Under the pieces are notes generated by a model, which made no database searches, was not told the origin of the DNA, and worked only from the letters and a program-made list of their open reading frames with translations. Made by a program: the position numbers and the translations under genes. Source: an uncultured Clostridia bacterium (lineage in GTDB: Bacteria; Bacillota; Clostridia; TANB77; CAG-508). Taken from it: a stretch of DNA of 10,692 nt. Of the stretch, positions 1 to 6,323 are shown one piece after another; the first letter of the stretch is position 1; each line of letters opens with the position of its first letter. The stretch is taken from the NCBI GenBank assembly GCA_944393275.1, contig CALXZQ010000038.1, positions 1 through 10,692 of the forward strand. The letters run 5' to 3'.

Positions 1-48
1 AAAATGATAGATACTATATGCAAGTATTACGAACGAAGAGAATTTTAG
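1..48 (+). CDS. C-terminal end of an upstream gene (partial, unidentified)
   Basis: Frame 1 is open from the left edge and ends at a TAG at 46-48, giving a 15-residue tail that reads KMIDTICKYYERREF. The TAG overlaps the AGGAGG (47-52) that serves sepF, a stop/ribosome-site overlap typical of co-transcribed genes in this window. In many Firmicutes the gene before sepF is the PLP-binding yggS/ylmE, but this tail does not resemble the usual GxxIFGxRxY-like end of that family, so I do not name it. Frame 2 is closed at once. Frame 3 is open to about position 80 but would run into sepF. Too short to identify. Confidence 0.45.
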   Translation, partial: KMIDTICKYYERREF

Positions 49-60
49 GAGGTTATTTAA

Positions 61-549
61 ATGGCAGGAGCTATAATGAATAAGGTTTGGGATTTATTTG
101 GGATGGAAGCTGGAAAAGAAGCAGACGACTATGAAAATACAGACACTATAGAGGAAGAAGCAAATTATTACGAAGAACCTGAAGATACAGAAGATAGAAA
201 GATATTTGGAAACATAGGAAGAAAAAGCAAAGTTGTTTCTATGCCACAAACACAACAAATAAAAATGGTTATATCTCAACCAACAACTTTTGAACAATCT
301 GAAGAAATCTGTAACTTTTTAAAAGAAAAAAAATCAGTTATAGTAAATCTAGAATATGTAAACAAGGATATTGCAAGACGTATTGTTGATTTTATTAGTG
401 GTGGAGTATTTGCACTAGATGGACATATTCAAAAAATTTCAAATTCAATATTCTTAATAGCACCATTTAATTATGAAATAACAAACGAAATGGCTAGAGA
501 AGAGATAAAAAATAAATTATCCGTTTCGTGGTTAAAAAATAATAACTAA
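61..549 (+). CDS. sepF: Cell division protein SepF
   Basis: SepF anchors FtsZ filaments to the membrane and is an early Z-ring component in Gram-positive bacteria. The 162-residue product has the family layout. An amphipathic N-terminal segment (about 1-15, containing NKVWDLFGM) fits a membrane-binding helix. A very acidic, presumably disordered linker covers about 16-47. The globular SepF core covers about 65-155, with the pattern VIVNLEYVNKDIARRIVDF (about 93-111) followed by SGGVFALDG (113-121) and FLIAP (131-135); this is the FtsZ-binding, dimer-forming domain. The ATG at 61 has AGGAGG at 47-52 with 8 bases of spacing. An internal ATG at 76 (MNKVWDLFG) also looks like a family start but has a poorer site. 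The next gene, divIVA, is the usual end of the sepF cluster, though the commonly intervening ylmG and ylmH are absent. Identification is firm. Confidence 0.93.
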   Translation: MAGAIMNKVWDLFGMEAGKEADDYENTDTIEEEANYYEEPEDTEDRKIFGNIGRKSKVVSMPQTQQIKMVISQPTTFEQSEEICNFLKEKKSVIVNLEYVNKDIARRIVDFISGGVFALDGHIQKISNSIFLIAPFNYEITNEMAREEIKNKLSVSWLKNNN

Positions 550-557
550 GATAAAAT

Positions 558-590
558 AGAGGACACGGTGTGATACTTTGTGTCCTTTTT
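558..590 (+). terminator. Hairpin plus T-run between sepF and divIVA
   Basis: GGACAC (561-566) pairs with GTGTCC (580-585) around a 13-base loop, and the outer AGA (558-560) can pair with TTT (586-588), one pair being G-T. Five Ts (586-590) follow. This is the form of a Rho-independent terminator, but the loop is large and the T-run short, so it may be leaky. No good promoter lies between it and divIVA, so I infer that it lowers rather than abolishes readthrough into divIVA. Confidence 0.6.
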
Positions 591-600
591 AAGATATAAA

Positions 601-606
601 AGGAGG
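601..606 (+). promoter_or_regulatory. Ribosome binding site that sets the divIVA start at 614
   Basis: AGGAGG lies 7 bases before the ATG at 614. The longer open frame begins with a TTG at 608, only 1 base from this site, which is too close for initiation. The ATG at 614 also gives the conserved family start MLTPLDI. Confidence 0.85.
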
Positions 607-613
607 TTTGGGT

Positions 614-1066
614 ATGCTTACACCGTTAGATATAGAAAACAAGAAATTCTCAAAACAAATGATGAATGGATATAATGTTGAAGAAGTAGATGATTTTTTA
701 GATGAAGTAACTGAAAATTATGAAAAGACATATAAGGAATCAAATGAATCTAGAAAAGTAATAGATGAATTAAAAAAAGAATTAGAACACTATAAAAATA
801 TAGAAACAACATTGCAAAGTACATTAGTTATGGCACAATCTACAGCAGAAGAAGTAAAAAATGTAGCAAGGCAACAAGCTGACCAAATTATAAAAGATGC
901 AAAAGGTAATGCTCAAAAAACAGTTGATGATTTAGAACAAGAAATAGTAATGAAAAAGAAAGAACTAGAGGATGTAAAAAAACAATTTGATATATATAAA
1001 GCAAAAATGGAAGCACTTCTTATTTCTCAATTAGAGTTATTAAAAGATGTTAATAAAGAAGACTAG
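614..1066 (+). CDS. divIVA: DivIVA family septum/pole scaffold protein
   Basis: DivIVA is a coiled-coil protein that senses negatively curved membrane at septa and poles and recruits division or chromosome-anchoring partners. The 150-residue product opens with the conserved membrane-binding domain: MLTPLDIENKKF (1-12), then the GYNVEEVDDFLDEV signature (19-32). The rest is almost wholly helical, with heptad-like charged segments at about 33-70 and 75-145, including the ADQIIKDA motif (89-96) typical of the DivIVA second coiled coil. Length is close to the usual 150-200 residues. It follows sepF with a hairpin between them and ends before a strong terminator, so it closes the division block. 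There is no promoter of its own that I can see; a TATAAA at 595-600 abuts the ribosome site and would give a transcript lacking it. Confidence 0.92.
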   Translation: MLTPLDIENKKFSKQMMNGYNVEEVDDFLDEVTENYEKTYKESNESRKVIDELKKELEHYKNIETTLQSTLVMAQSTAEEVKNVARQQADQIIKDAKGNAQKTVDDLEQEIVMKKKELEDVKKQFDIYKAKMEALLISQLELLKDVNKED

Positions 1067-1098
1067 AAAAAACTACCTTTTAAAGGTAGCTTTTTTAT
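1067..1098 (+). terminator. Intrinsic terminator after divIVA
   Basis: CTACCTTT (1073-1080) and AAAGGTAG (1082-1089) form a perfect inverted repeat around one base. It likely folds as a 6-bp stem, CTACCT/AGGTAG, with a 5-base loop. A run of six Ts (1091-1096) follows, and a run of As (1067-1072) precedes the stem, so the outer arms can extend it past one A-C mismatch. It begins right after the divIVA stop. The flanking A- and T-runs would let it work on either strand, but no minus-strand gene faces it. Confidence 0.9.
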
Positions 1099-1157
1099 TT
1101 TATACAAAACAACAAAATAGGATTTTTTTACAAAACTGTTAAATGTATGTTACAATT

Positions 1158-1167
1158 CTATTAATAG
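1158..1167. repeat. 10-bp palindrome just upstream of the rsmD -35 box
   Basis: CTATTAATAG is a perfect inverted repeat ending 2 bases before the TTGACA at 1170. Its position would suit an operator or activator site, but in such AT-rich DNA a 10-bp palindrome can arise by chance. No protein is implied. Confidence 0.25.
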
Positions 1168-1169
1168 TA

Positions 1170-1197
1170 TTGACATATGTAAAATATCTAATAAAAT
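1170..1197 (+). promoter_or_regulatory. Sigma-A-type promoter for rsmD
   Basis: A perfect -35 box, TTGACA (1170-1175), is followed by 16 bases and a -10 box, TAAAAT (1192-1197), which matches the consensus at five of six positions. Transcription should begin near 1203-1206, leaving only about 15 bases of leader. That leader is nearly all ribosome site (AAAGGAG, 1207-1213). The promoter sits after the divIVA terminator, so rsmD and the following gene form a new transcription unit. Confidence 0.75.
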
Positions 1198-1219
1198 ATA
1201 GGATATAAAGGAGTATAAA

Positions 1220-1774
1220 ATGAGAGTAATAAGTGGAACAGCTCGAGGAACAAAATTATATTCTTTAGAAGGAAATGTTACTAGACCAACATTAGATAGA
1301 GTAAAAGAATCATTGTTTAATATAATTGGAATGCAAATAAGAGGAGCAACAGTTTTGGATTTATTTTCTGGAAGTGGAGCAATTGGTATAGAAGCAGCAA
1401 GTAGAGGAGCTAAAGAGGTGACTCTGTGTGATAAATCAAAAGATGCAATTAATATAATAAATAGAAATATAGAAAAAACAAGACTACAAGATAATACTAT
1501 AGTATCAAATTTGGATTATAAAGAAACTTTAAAATCTATAAAAAAGAAATATGACATTATATATGTAGATCCACCATATGATACTAAACTTGCATATGAA
1601 GCTGTAAAAGAGATACTATTAAGAGACCGATTAAAAGAAGATGGAATAATAATTATAGAAACAGATGATGAAGGTAGAATAGAAAAAGAATTAGATGAAC
1701 TAAGAGATAAAATAGATATTTATGATAAGAGAAAATATGGGAGAGCTAGTCTCATATTTATACGAAAGGGGTAA
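1220..1774 (+). CDS. rsmD: 16S rRNA (guanine(966)-N2)-methyltransferase RsmD
   Basis: RsmD uses S-adenosylmethionine to methylate N2 of G966 (E. coli numbering) in 16S rRNA during small-subunit assembly in the cytoplasm. The 184-residue product begins with the family pattern MRVISGTARGTKL, then TRPTLDRVKESLFN (21-34), which is nearly diagnostic. The SAM-binding motif I is LDLFSGSGAIGIEAASRG (46-63), an acidic motif II sits near LCDKS (69-73), and the catalytic DPPY is at 117-120. The C-terminal RKYGRASLIF (171-180) matches the family's terminal strand. The ATG at 1220 has AAAGGAG 6 bases upstream. In many Firmicutes rsmD is followed by coaD; here a coiled-coil gene comes 7 bases later instead. 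Identification is firm. Confidence 0.95.
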   Translation: MRVISGTARGTKLYSLEGNVTRPTLDRVKESLFNIIGMQIRGATVLDLFSGSGAIGIEAASRGAKEVTLCDKSKDAINIINRNIEKTRLQDNTIVSNLDYKETLKSIKKKYDIIYVDPPYDTKLAYEAVKEILLRDRLKEDGIIIIETDDEGRIEKELDELRDKIDIYDKRKYGRASLIFIRKG

Positions 1775-1781
1775 CAACAAT

Positions 1782-2219
1782 ATGGAAATCTTCACTTTAT
1801 TAGAAACTTTAGAAGAAATATTAGAAAATAGTAAAGGTATACCTTTTACAGAAAAAAGTGTAGTAAATAAGGAAGAATTATTAGAGATTATTAAGGAAAT
1901 CCGACTAAAGCTTCCAGATGAATTAAAGCAAGCAAAGTGGGTTAAAGAAGAGAGAAAAAGAATATTAGAAGAGGCACAAAAAGAGGCAGATGATATAGTA
2001 AAAGAGGCAGAAAATAGAATTATTTCTATGATAGATGAACATGAAATAACAAGAAAAGCTTATGAGCAAAAAGCACAAATAATAGAAACAGCAAATGAAA
2101 TGTCAAGAGAAATATCTAAGGGCACAAAAGATTATGCCGATAGTATACTAGAAAGTATAGAAGTAGCTTTAGAGGATTCTTTAAAGATAATTCAAAATAA
2201 TAGAAAAGAATTAAAATAA
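1782..2219 (+). CDS. Conserved clostridial-type coiled-coil protein, function unknown
   Basis: The 145-residue product is all-helical and charged, with no signal peptide or membrane segment. Residues 1-50 look like a small domain: a helix, the stretch VVNKEELLEIIKEIRLKLPDEL split by short turns, and then AKWVKEERKRI. From about 52 to 138 it is a long coiled coil with repeated EA/AD pairs, including EEAQKEADDIVKEAENRI (63-80). I recall similar short proteins near rsmD/coaD in Clostridia, often labelled 'ATPase' because the helix resembles ATP synthase stalk subunits; there is no nucleotide-binding motif here, so that label would mislead. The ATG at 1782 is preceded by AAAGGGG (1765-1771), which lies inside the end of rsmD, at 10 bases spacing. 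The frame stays open 20 codons further upstream inside rsmD, but that part has no ribosome site. It probably shares the rsmD promoter. A scaffold or DivIVA-like role is only a guess. Confidence 0.8.
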   Translation: MEIFTLLETLEEILENSKGIPFTEKSVVNKEELLEIIKEIRLKLPDELKQAKWVKEERKRILEEAQKEADDIVKEAENRIISMIDEHEITRKAYEQKAQIIETANEMSREISKGTKDYADSILESIEVALEDSLKIIQNNRKELK

Positions 2220-2235
2220 TATAAGTTTGAGAAGG

Positions 2236-2291
2236 AAGTCAGAGGTCGGAGTGGATTAAAAAAATAATTACTTTTAGACATCTGATTTTTT
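2236..2291 (+). terminator. Long imperfect hairpin with T-run, probable terminator before ftsK
   Basis: TCAGA (2239-2243) pairs with TCTGA (2281-2285). The stem continues inward past one G-A mismatch with GTC (2245-2247) and GAC (2277-2279), then AGT (2250-2252) with ACT (2270-2272) plus G-T pairs. Outward, AAG (2236-2238) can pair with TTT after the stem. Six Ts (2286-2291) follow. The stem is long and interrupted rather than short and GC-rich, so it could end the rsmD unit or act as an attenuator for ftsK. I cannot calculate its stability here. Confidence 0.5.
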
Positions 2292-2303
2292 ATCATATAT
2301 GAG
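2275..2303 (+). promoter_or_regulatory. Weak candidate promoter for the ftsK gene string
   Basis: TAGACA (2275-2280) matches the -35 consensus at five of six positions. A 17-base spacer leads to TATGAG (2298-2303), a poor -10 box with four of six matches; TATATG at 2296 is an alternative with a 15-base spacer. The -35 box lies inside the 3' arm of the hairpin above. Such matches are common in AT-rich DNA, so this is tentative. Confidence 0.25.
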
Positions 2304-2314
2304 ATAAGCAGAGT

Positions 2315-2319
2315 GGAGG
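2315..2319 (+). promoter_or_regulatory. Ribosome binding site that sets the ftsK start at 2325
   Basis: GGAGG lies 5 bases before the ATG at 2325. The longer open frame starts at a GTG at 2313, but that codon overlaps this site and has no ribosome site of its own upstream. Confidence 0.8.
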
Positions 2320-2324
2320 AAAAA

Positions 2325-4727
2325 ATGTCAAGAGGTAGAAGAGCTAAAACAACTAATAGAGGAAGACCAAAAAATAATAATCAAAAAAGAACAAACAATG
2401 TAGATAAAAATTTAACAGTAGTCATAATGCTAGTAATAAGTATTTTACTTGCAGTATTAATATATGCTAAGTCTGGATGGATAGGAGAGCACCTAAGTCC
2501 CGCACTTGGAGGACTTATGGGATGGATGAAATATATTCTACCTATAGGAGCATTTATATTATCAATATATATGGCAAAAGAAGATAAAAAATACTTAAAA
2601 AATAAGATATTGCATTATTCTGTTTTTTTAATATGTATAGCAACAATAATGTCTTCATATCAAGTGTCAATAGGAAAAATAGATATAAATGCTGATTATA
2701 GTACGAATCTAGCTACTGCGTATAATTTAGGAACTCAAAACATAGGCGGAGGTTTTATAGGGGCAATGGTTGCACTACCACTAATAAATTTATTAGACAT
2801 AGTTGGAACAGTAATTATTGCAGTAGGTGTTGCGATAATTAATATGATATTTATGTTTAGAATAAAACCTGCAGAACATATAGCTAACATGATAGATAAT
2901 ATTCAAGCAAGAAGAGAACAAAACGAAGATGATGAAGAAGATGATGAAGAAGAAATTGTCTTAGAGCGTAAAAGAAAAAGAGGAAAAGACAAGAAAATTA
3001 AAGGAATAGAAGAAGATTTACCTTTAGAAGATCAGATAACAATAAATTTAAATGAAAAAGAGCCTAAAAAATATGAACATGGGAAAGATGATTTAATACC
3101 ACTTACAAAAGAAAGTGGTAAATTAGCAAAGGAAAAAATTAATCCAAATAATATAGAAGCAAATTTATTCCAAGAAAAACAAGAAGAAAAAGAAGAAAAG
3201 ACAAAATCTGTATTGGTCTTAGAACATACATTAACAACAGAGGATGAACATTATGAATTTCCTCCGATTGAATTTCTAAGCGAGTCTCAAGGCAGAACAA
3301 TTAAAGGTGGGAAAAAAGCATTAGCAGATACAGCGACAAAATTGCAAAAAACACTATATAGTTTTGGCGTATCAGCGAAGGTTGAGAATGTTTCAGTAGG
3401 ACCTGCTATTACAAGATATGAGATAAAACCAGCAGAAGGTGTAAGAGTAAGTAAAATTGCTAATTTGGCGGATGATATAGCATTAAACTTAGCAGCAGAA
3501 AGCATAAGAATTGAAGCTCCAATACCTGGTAAACAAGCAGTAGGAATTGAGATACCAAATAAAGAAAACGAAATTGTACATTTAAGAGATATAATAGAAT
3601 CTGAGAAATTTATAAATCATAAATCAAAATTGGCATTTGCATTAGGAAAAGATGTGGCAGGAGAAGAAGTAGTAACAGATATATCTAAAATGCCTCATGT
3701 TTTAATTGCAGGAAGTACAGGTTCTGGTAAAAGTGTTTGTATAAACACTTTAATAACAAGTATAATATATAAAGCTAAACCAAGTGAAGTTAAACTTTTA
3801 TTGGTGGATCCAAAAGTAGTTGAATTATCCGTATATAATGGAATACCACATTTATTAATCCCTGTTGTTACAGATCCTAAAAAAGCAGCAGGTGCACTTT
3901 CTTGGGCAGTACAAGAAATGGTAAATAGATATACATTGTTTGCTAATAAATCAGTAAGAGATATTAAAGGATATAATGAGGCTATAGAAAAAGAAGGTGG
4001 GACAGGAAAGCTCCCACAAATAGTAATAATAATAGATGAGCTTGCAGATTTAATGATGGTAGCTGCAAAAGATGTAGAAGATGCAATTTGTAGATTAGCA
4101 CAAATGGCACGAGCAGCAGGAATGCATCTAGTTATAGCAACACAAAGACCATCAGTAGATGTAATTACAGGTATAATTAAAGCAAATATTCCATCTAGAA
4201 TAGCATTTGCGGTATCATCACAAGTAGACTCAAGAACAATTATAGATATGGCAGGAGCAGAAAAACTATTAGGAAAAGGGGATATGCTATTCTATCCTTC
4301 AGGGGCATCAAAACCAACTAGAATTCAAGGTGCATTTGTATCTGATAAAGAGGTTGAAAGAATAGTTGATTTCTTAAAAAGTAATGGTGGAGAAACAACA
4401 TACAATAAAGACATTATTGAATCTATTGAAAAGAATAATAGTACAGATAAAGAACTGGAACAATCAAATGAAGATGATGAAACAGATCCACTTTTAATGG
4501 AAGCAATAGAAACAGTAGTAGAAACAGGACAAGCGTCTACATCATTTATTCAAAGAAGATTTAAAGTAGGATATGCAAGAGCGGGAAGAATTATAGACCA
4601 AATGGAAGAAAGAGGAATAATATCAGGATATCAAGGAAGTAAACCAAGAGAAGTATTAATGACAAAAGAAAGATGGCAAGAATTAAAAATGTCTACAGAT
4701 GAAACTGAAGAAAGTAAAGAAGAATAA
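2325..4727 (+). CDS. ftsK: FtsK/SpoIIIE family DNA translocase
   Basis: This is a membrane-anchored, ATP-driven pump that moves chromosomal DNA through the closing septum in division or, in spore formers, into the forespore. The 800-residue protein starts with a basic cytoplasmic tail (1-22, many R/K), followed by hydrophobic segments at about 30-48, 68-84, 96-112, 140-155 and 157-179. A short linker has a striking acidic run (199-210). The alpha/beta motor domains follow: VGPAITRYEIKP (358-369), Walker A GSTGSGKS (463-470), LLLVDPKVVEL (491-501), Walker B IIIDELADL (568-576), and ATQRPSVDVITG (605-616). The C-terminal winged-helix gamma domain, which reads polar guiding sequences in the family, is at about 720-780 (containing RRFKVGYARAGRIIDQMEERG). 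All key residues look intact. Whether this copy acts as FtsK or SpoIIIE cannot be told from sequence alone. It heads a tight five-gene string. Confidence 0.95.
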   Translation: MSRGRRAKTTNRGRPKNNNQKRTNNVDKNLTVVIMLVISILLAVLIYAKSGWIGEHLSPALGGLMGWMKYILPIGAFILSIYMAKEDKKYLKNKILHYSVFLICIATIMSSYQVSIGKIDINADYSTNLATAYNLGTQNIGGGFIGAMVALPLINLLDIVGTVIIAVGVAIINMIFMFRIKPAEHIANMIDNIQARREQNEDDEEDDEEEIVLERKRKRGKDKKIKGIEEDLPLEDQITINLNEKEPKKYEHGKDDLIPLTKESGKLAKEKINPNNIEANLFQEKQEEKEEKTKSVLVLEHTLTTEDEHYEFPPIEFLSESQGRTIKGGKKALADTATKLQKTLYSFGVSAKVENVSVGPAITRYEIKPAEGVRVSKIANLADDIALNLAAESIRIEAPIPGKQAVGIEIPNKENEIVHLRDIIESEKFINHKSKLAFALGKDVAGEEVVTDISKMPHVLIAGSTGSGKSVCINTLITSIIYKAKPSEVKLLLVDPKVVELSVYNGIPHLLIPVVTDPKKAAGALSWAVQEMVNRYTLFANKSVRDIKGYNEAIEKEGGTGKLPQIVIIIDELADLMMVAAKDVEDAICRLAQMARAAGMHLVIATQRPSVDVITGIIKANIPSRIAFAVSSQVDSRTIIDMAGAEKLLGKGDMLFYPSGASKPTRIQGAFVSDKEVERIVDFLKSNGGETTYNKDIIESIEKNNSTDKELEQSNEDDETDPLLMEAIETVVETGQASTSFIQRRFKVGYARAGRIIDQMEERGIISGYQGSKPREVLMTKERWQELKMSTDETEESKEE

Positions 4728-4732
4728 AAATT

Positions 4733-4740
4733 GGGGGGAG
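4733..4740 (+). promoter_or_regulatory. G-rich ribosome binding site that sets a GTG start at 4746
   Basis: Six Gs followed by AG end 5 bases before the GTG at 4746, a normal spacing for the GGAG core. The longer open frame begins at a TTG at 4731, which overlaps this site and cannot be served by it. Confidence 0.7.
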
Positions 4741-4745
4741 ATTTT

Positions 4746-6314
4746 GTGGCAAAAGATGACATTCTAACTAGATTTAAAGCCAAAGATTATAATAATGCCT
4801 TAGAAGAAATACTAGAGAAAAAAGAATTTTCTAATGATGTAAAAAATCTACTTCTTAATATGCTATATAAAGTTGAAACTGGATATAATGATTATAAAAA
4901 AGTAAAAATTGATGTATTAGATAAAAAAATAATAATAGGTGAAATAATAAACTCTATAAATGAAAATTGTATGGGAATAAAATTAATTACTCCCAAAGAA
5001 AAGATAAATAATAAGAATAAGAGATTTAAAATAAATTATGAAGATAATTCCATAACAACCTATCCTATAGAAAGGTACTTGTTAAGGGCAGTATATAATT
5101 TGTCTTATCAAGAAGTTCAAACCAATGGAATTGAAAAAATGATTAAGGATTCTTTTAGCAGATTTATGAATATAGCATATAGTAATGATACTTATGAAAT
5201 AATAAGAGATTTTGATGGTTGGAACTGGTCTACAGATGTAAATGAAATAGATAATTTTGAATACAATGTTGTATACCAAAATTTAAAGATACTAACAAAT
5301 AATGAGTATTTATATAAAATAAAAAATAATGAAGATGGGGAGATAGATTTTGATAAAAATACTCGAATAGAATTACAAAAAAATATAGAAAAACCAAAAG
5401 TAGACGAGTTTATGAAGTACTTTTATAAATCTATTTTAATCTTAAATAAACATAGATATGATGAAATGGAAAAAATGCAAGAAATAAAGGACGAAAAGGA
5501 AAAAGAATTAGAACGACTGGAAGATAAAGAAAGATTTATAGAAGAATTAAATAAAGAAGAAAAAAAATATAAATTAAAAATAAAGAAAATAGAAAATATA
5601 CTAAATGATCCTAAAGGATTAAATGAAGAATTTAGAAAAAGAAATAGTGAGTTAGATGATAATAGCAAAATATTCAGCTTAAGTAATTTGACAGAGATAC
5701 TAGTAGATGAAAAAAGAATTTATGAGAAAAAAATAGAGAAAATCTCTGAGAAAATTCTTAAAGAAAAATATACAGAAGATGAGGAAAAAAACAAGAAAAT
5801 ATTAACTTTTATAAATGATTTGGACTTAGAATCAACATTTAATAAAGATAAGACATTGATAAAATTACAAAAAATATTTTTGAAATGTTTTATGGAATTT
5901 ATAAATAAAGCAGAAAATAGAAAACAAGTACTGGAACTTATATACACACTTAGATATTATTGCCTAATATACTATAATAACAAATTTCAAATAAAAGATG
6001 TTAAGGAATTAAAAGAAGACTTAAATAAAATTAGGAAAGAATTAATACTTAAATCTATGCAAATAAAAATGTTTAATGAGTTATCTATAAATGAAGACAT
6101 TAATTTGCAAATAATAGAACCAATATTTGAACTAAGAAATATAGATTTAGATAATATAGAAATAAGGATATCAGAAGATATAGTTAATAACAATAAAATT
6201 AAAGTAGAATACTTAGATAATGGAATATCAGAAGAAACAAACGAAATAAAAGTTGAAAATATACGACAATCAAAAGGTTTAAAATTTAATAAGAAGATTA
6301 AGCTTTTTAATTAG
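4746..6314 (+). CDS. Unrecognised coiled-coil protein in the ftsK gene string
   Basis: I do not recognise this 522-residue protein. It begins at a GTG, reading MAKDDILTRF. It has no signal peptide, no membrane segment and no Walker, metal-binding or obvious catalytic motif, so it is probably a cytoplasmic structural or adaptor protein. An N-terminal region (1-230) looks globular: short helices, a small beta segment around 57-106 (DKKIIIGEII, GIKLITP, FKINYED), then an aromatic-rich stretch (PIERYLLRAVYNLSYQEV at 107-124; DFDGWNWSTDV at 155-165). A strongly charged coiled coil follows at about 233-290 and again at 320-352. A helical region (353-445) and a short probable beta tail (465-521, ending KIKLFN) close it. 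Composition is extremely rich in Lys, Asn, Ile and Glu, more so than its neighbours. It sits 18 bases after ftsK and its TAG overlaps the ribosome site of the next gene, so co-expression is very likely. Confidence 0.8.
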   Translation: MAKDDILTRFKAKDYNNALEEILEKKEFSNDVKNLLLNMLYKVETGYNDYKKVKIDVLDKKIIIGEIINSINENCMGIKLITPKEKINNKNKRFKINYEDNSITTYPIERYLLRAVYNLSYQEVQTNGIEKMIKDSFSRFMNIAYSNDTYEIIRDFDGWNWSTDVNEIDNFEYNVVYQNLKILTNNEYLYKIKNNEDGEIDFDKNTRIELQKNIEKPKVDEFMKYFYKSILILNKHRYDEMEKMQEIKDEKEKELERLEDKERFIEELNKEEKKYKLKIKKIENILNDPKGLNEEFRKRNSELDDNSKIFSLSNLTEILVDEKRIYEKKIEKISEKILKEKYTEDEEKNKKILTFINDLDLESTFNKDKTLIKLQKIFLKCFMEFINKAENRKQVLELIYTLRYYCLIYYNNKFQIKDVKELKEDLNKIRKELILKSMQIKMFNELSINEDINLQIIEPIFELRNIDLDNIEIRISEDIVNNNKIKVEYLDNGISEETNEIKVENIRQSKGLKFNKKIKLFN

Positions 6315-6323
6315 GAGGAAAAT

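Noticed and set aside
94..297. Minus-strand open frame encoding a hydrophobic Cys/Phe-rich peptide
   Set aside because: It is antisense to the acidic linker of sepF, and the composition is explained by that overlap.
595..601. TATAAAA as a -10 box for divIVA
   Set aside because: It directly abuts the AGGAGG at 601-606, so a transcript from it would start after the ribosome site, and no -35 box lies at suitable spacing.
1722..1781. Extended N-terminus for the 145-residue coiled-coil protein
   Set aside because: These 20 codons lie inside rsmD and have no ribosome site in front, whereas the ATG at 1782 has AAAGGGG at a workable distance.
1782..2219. ATPase or ATP synthase subunit annotation for the coiled-coil gene
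   Set aside because: There is no Walker motif and no membrane anchor, and no ATP synthase genes are nearby; only coiled-coil composition is shared.
2925..2954. GATGAA-rich repeat in ftsK as a possible tandem repeat or phase-variable tract
   Set aside because: It encodes the acidic linker run (199-210) in frame with mixed GAT/GAA codons; such linkers are normal between the membrane and motor parts of FtsK and the repeat is imperfect.
5423..5668. Minus-strand Ser/Phe-rich open frame that could look like a membrane peptide
   Set aside because: It mirrors the Lys/Glu-rich coiled coil of the + strand gene; low-complexity Ser and Phe are what antisense GAA/AAA codons produce.
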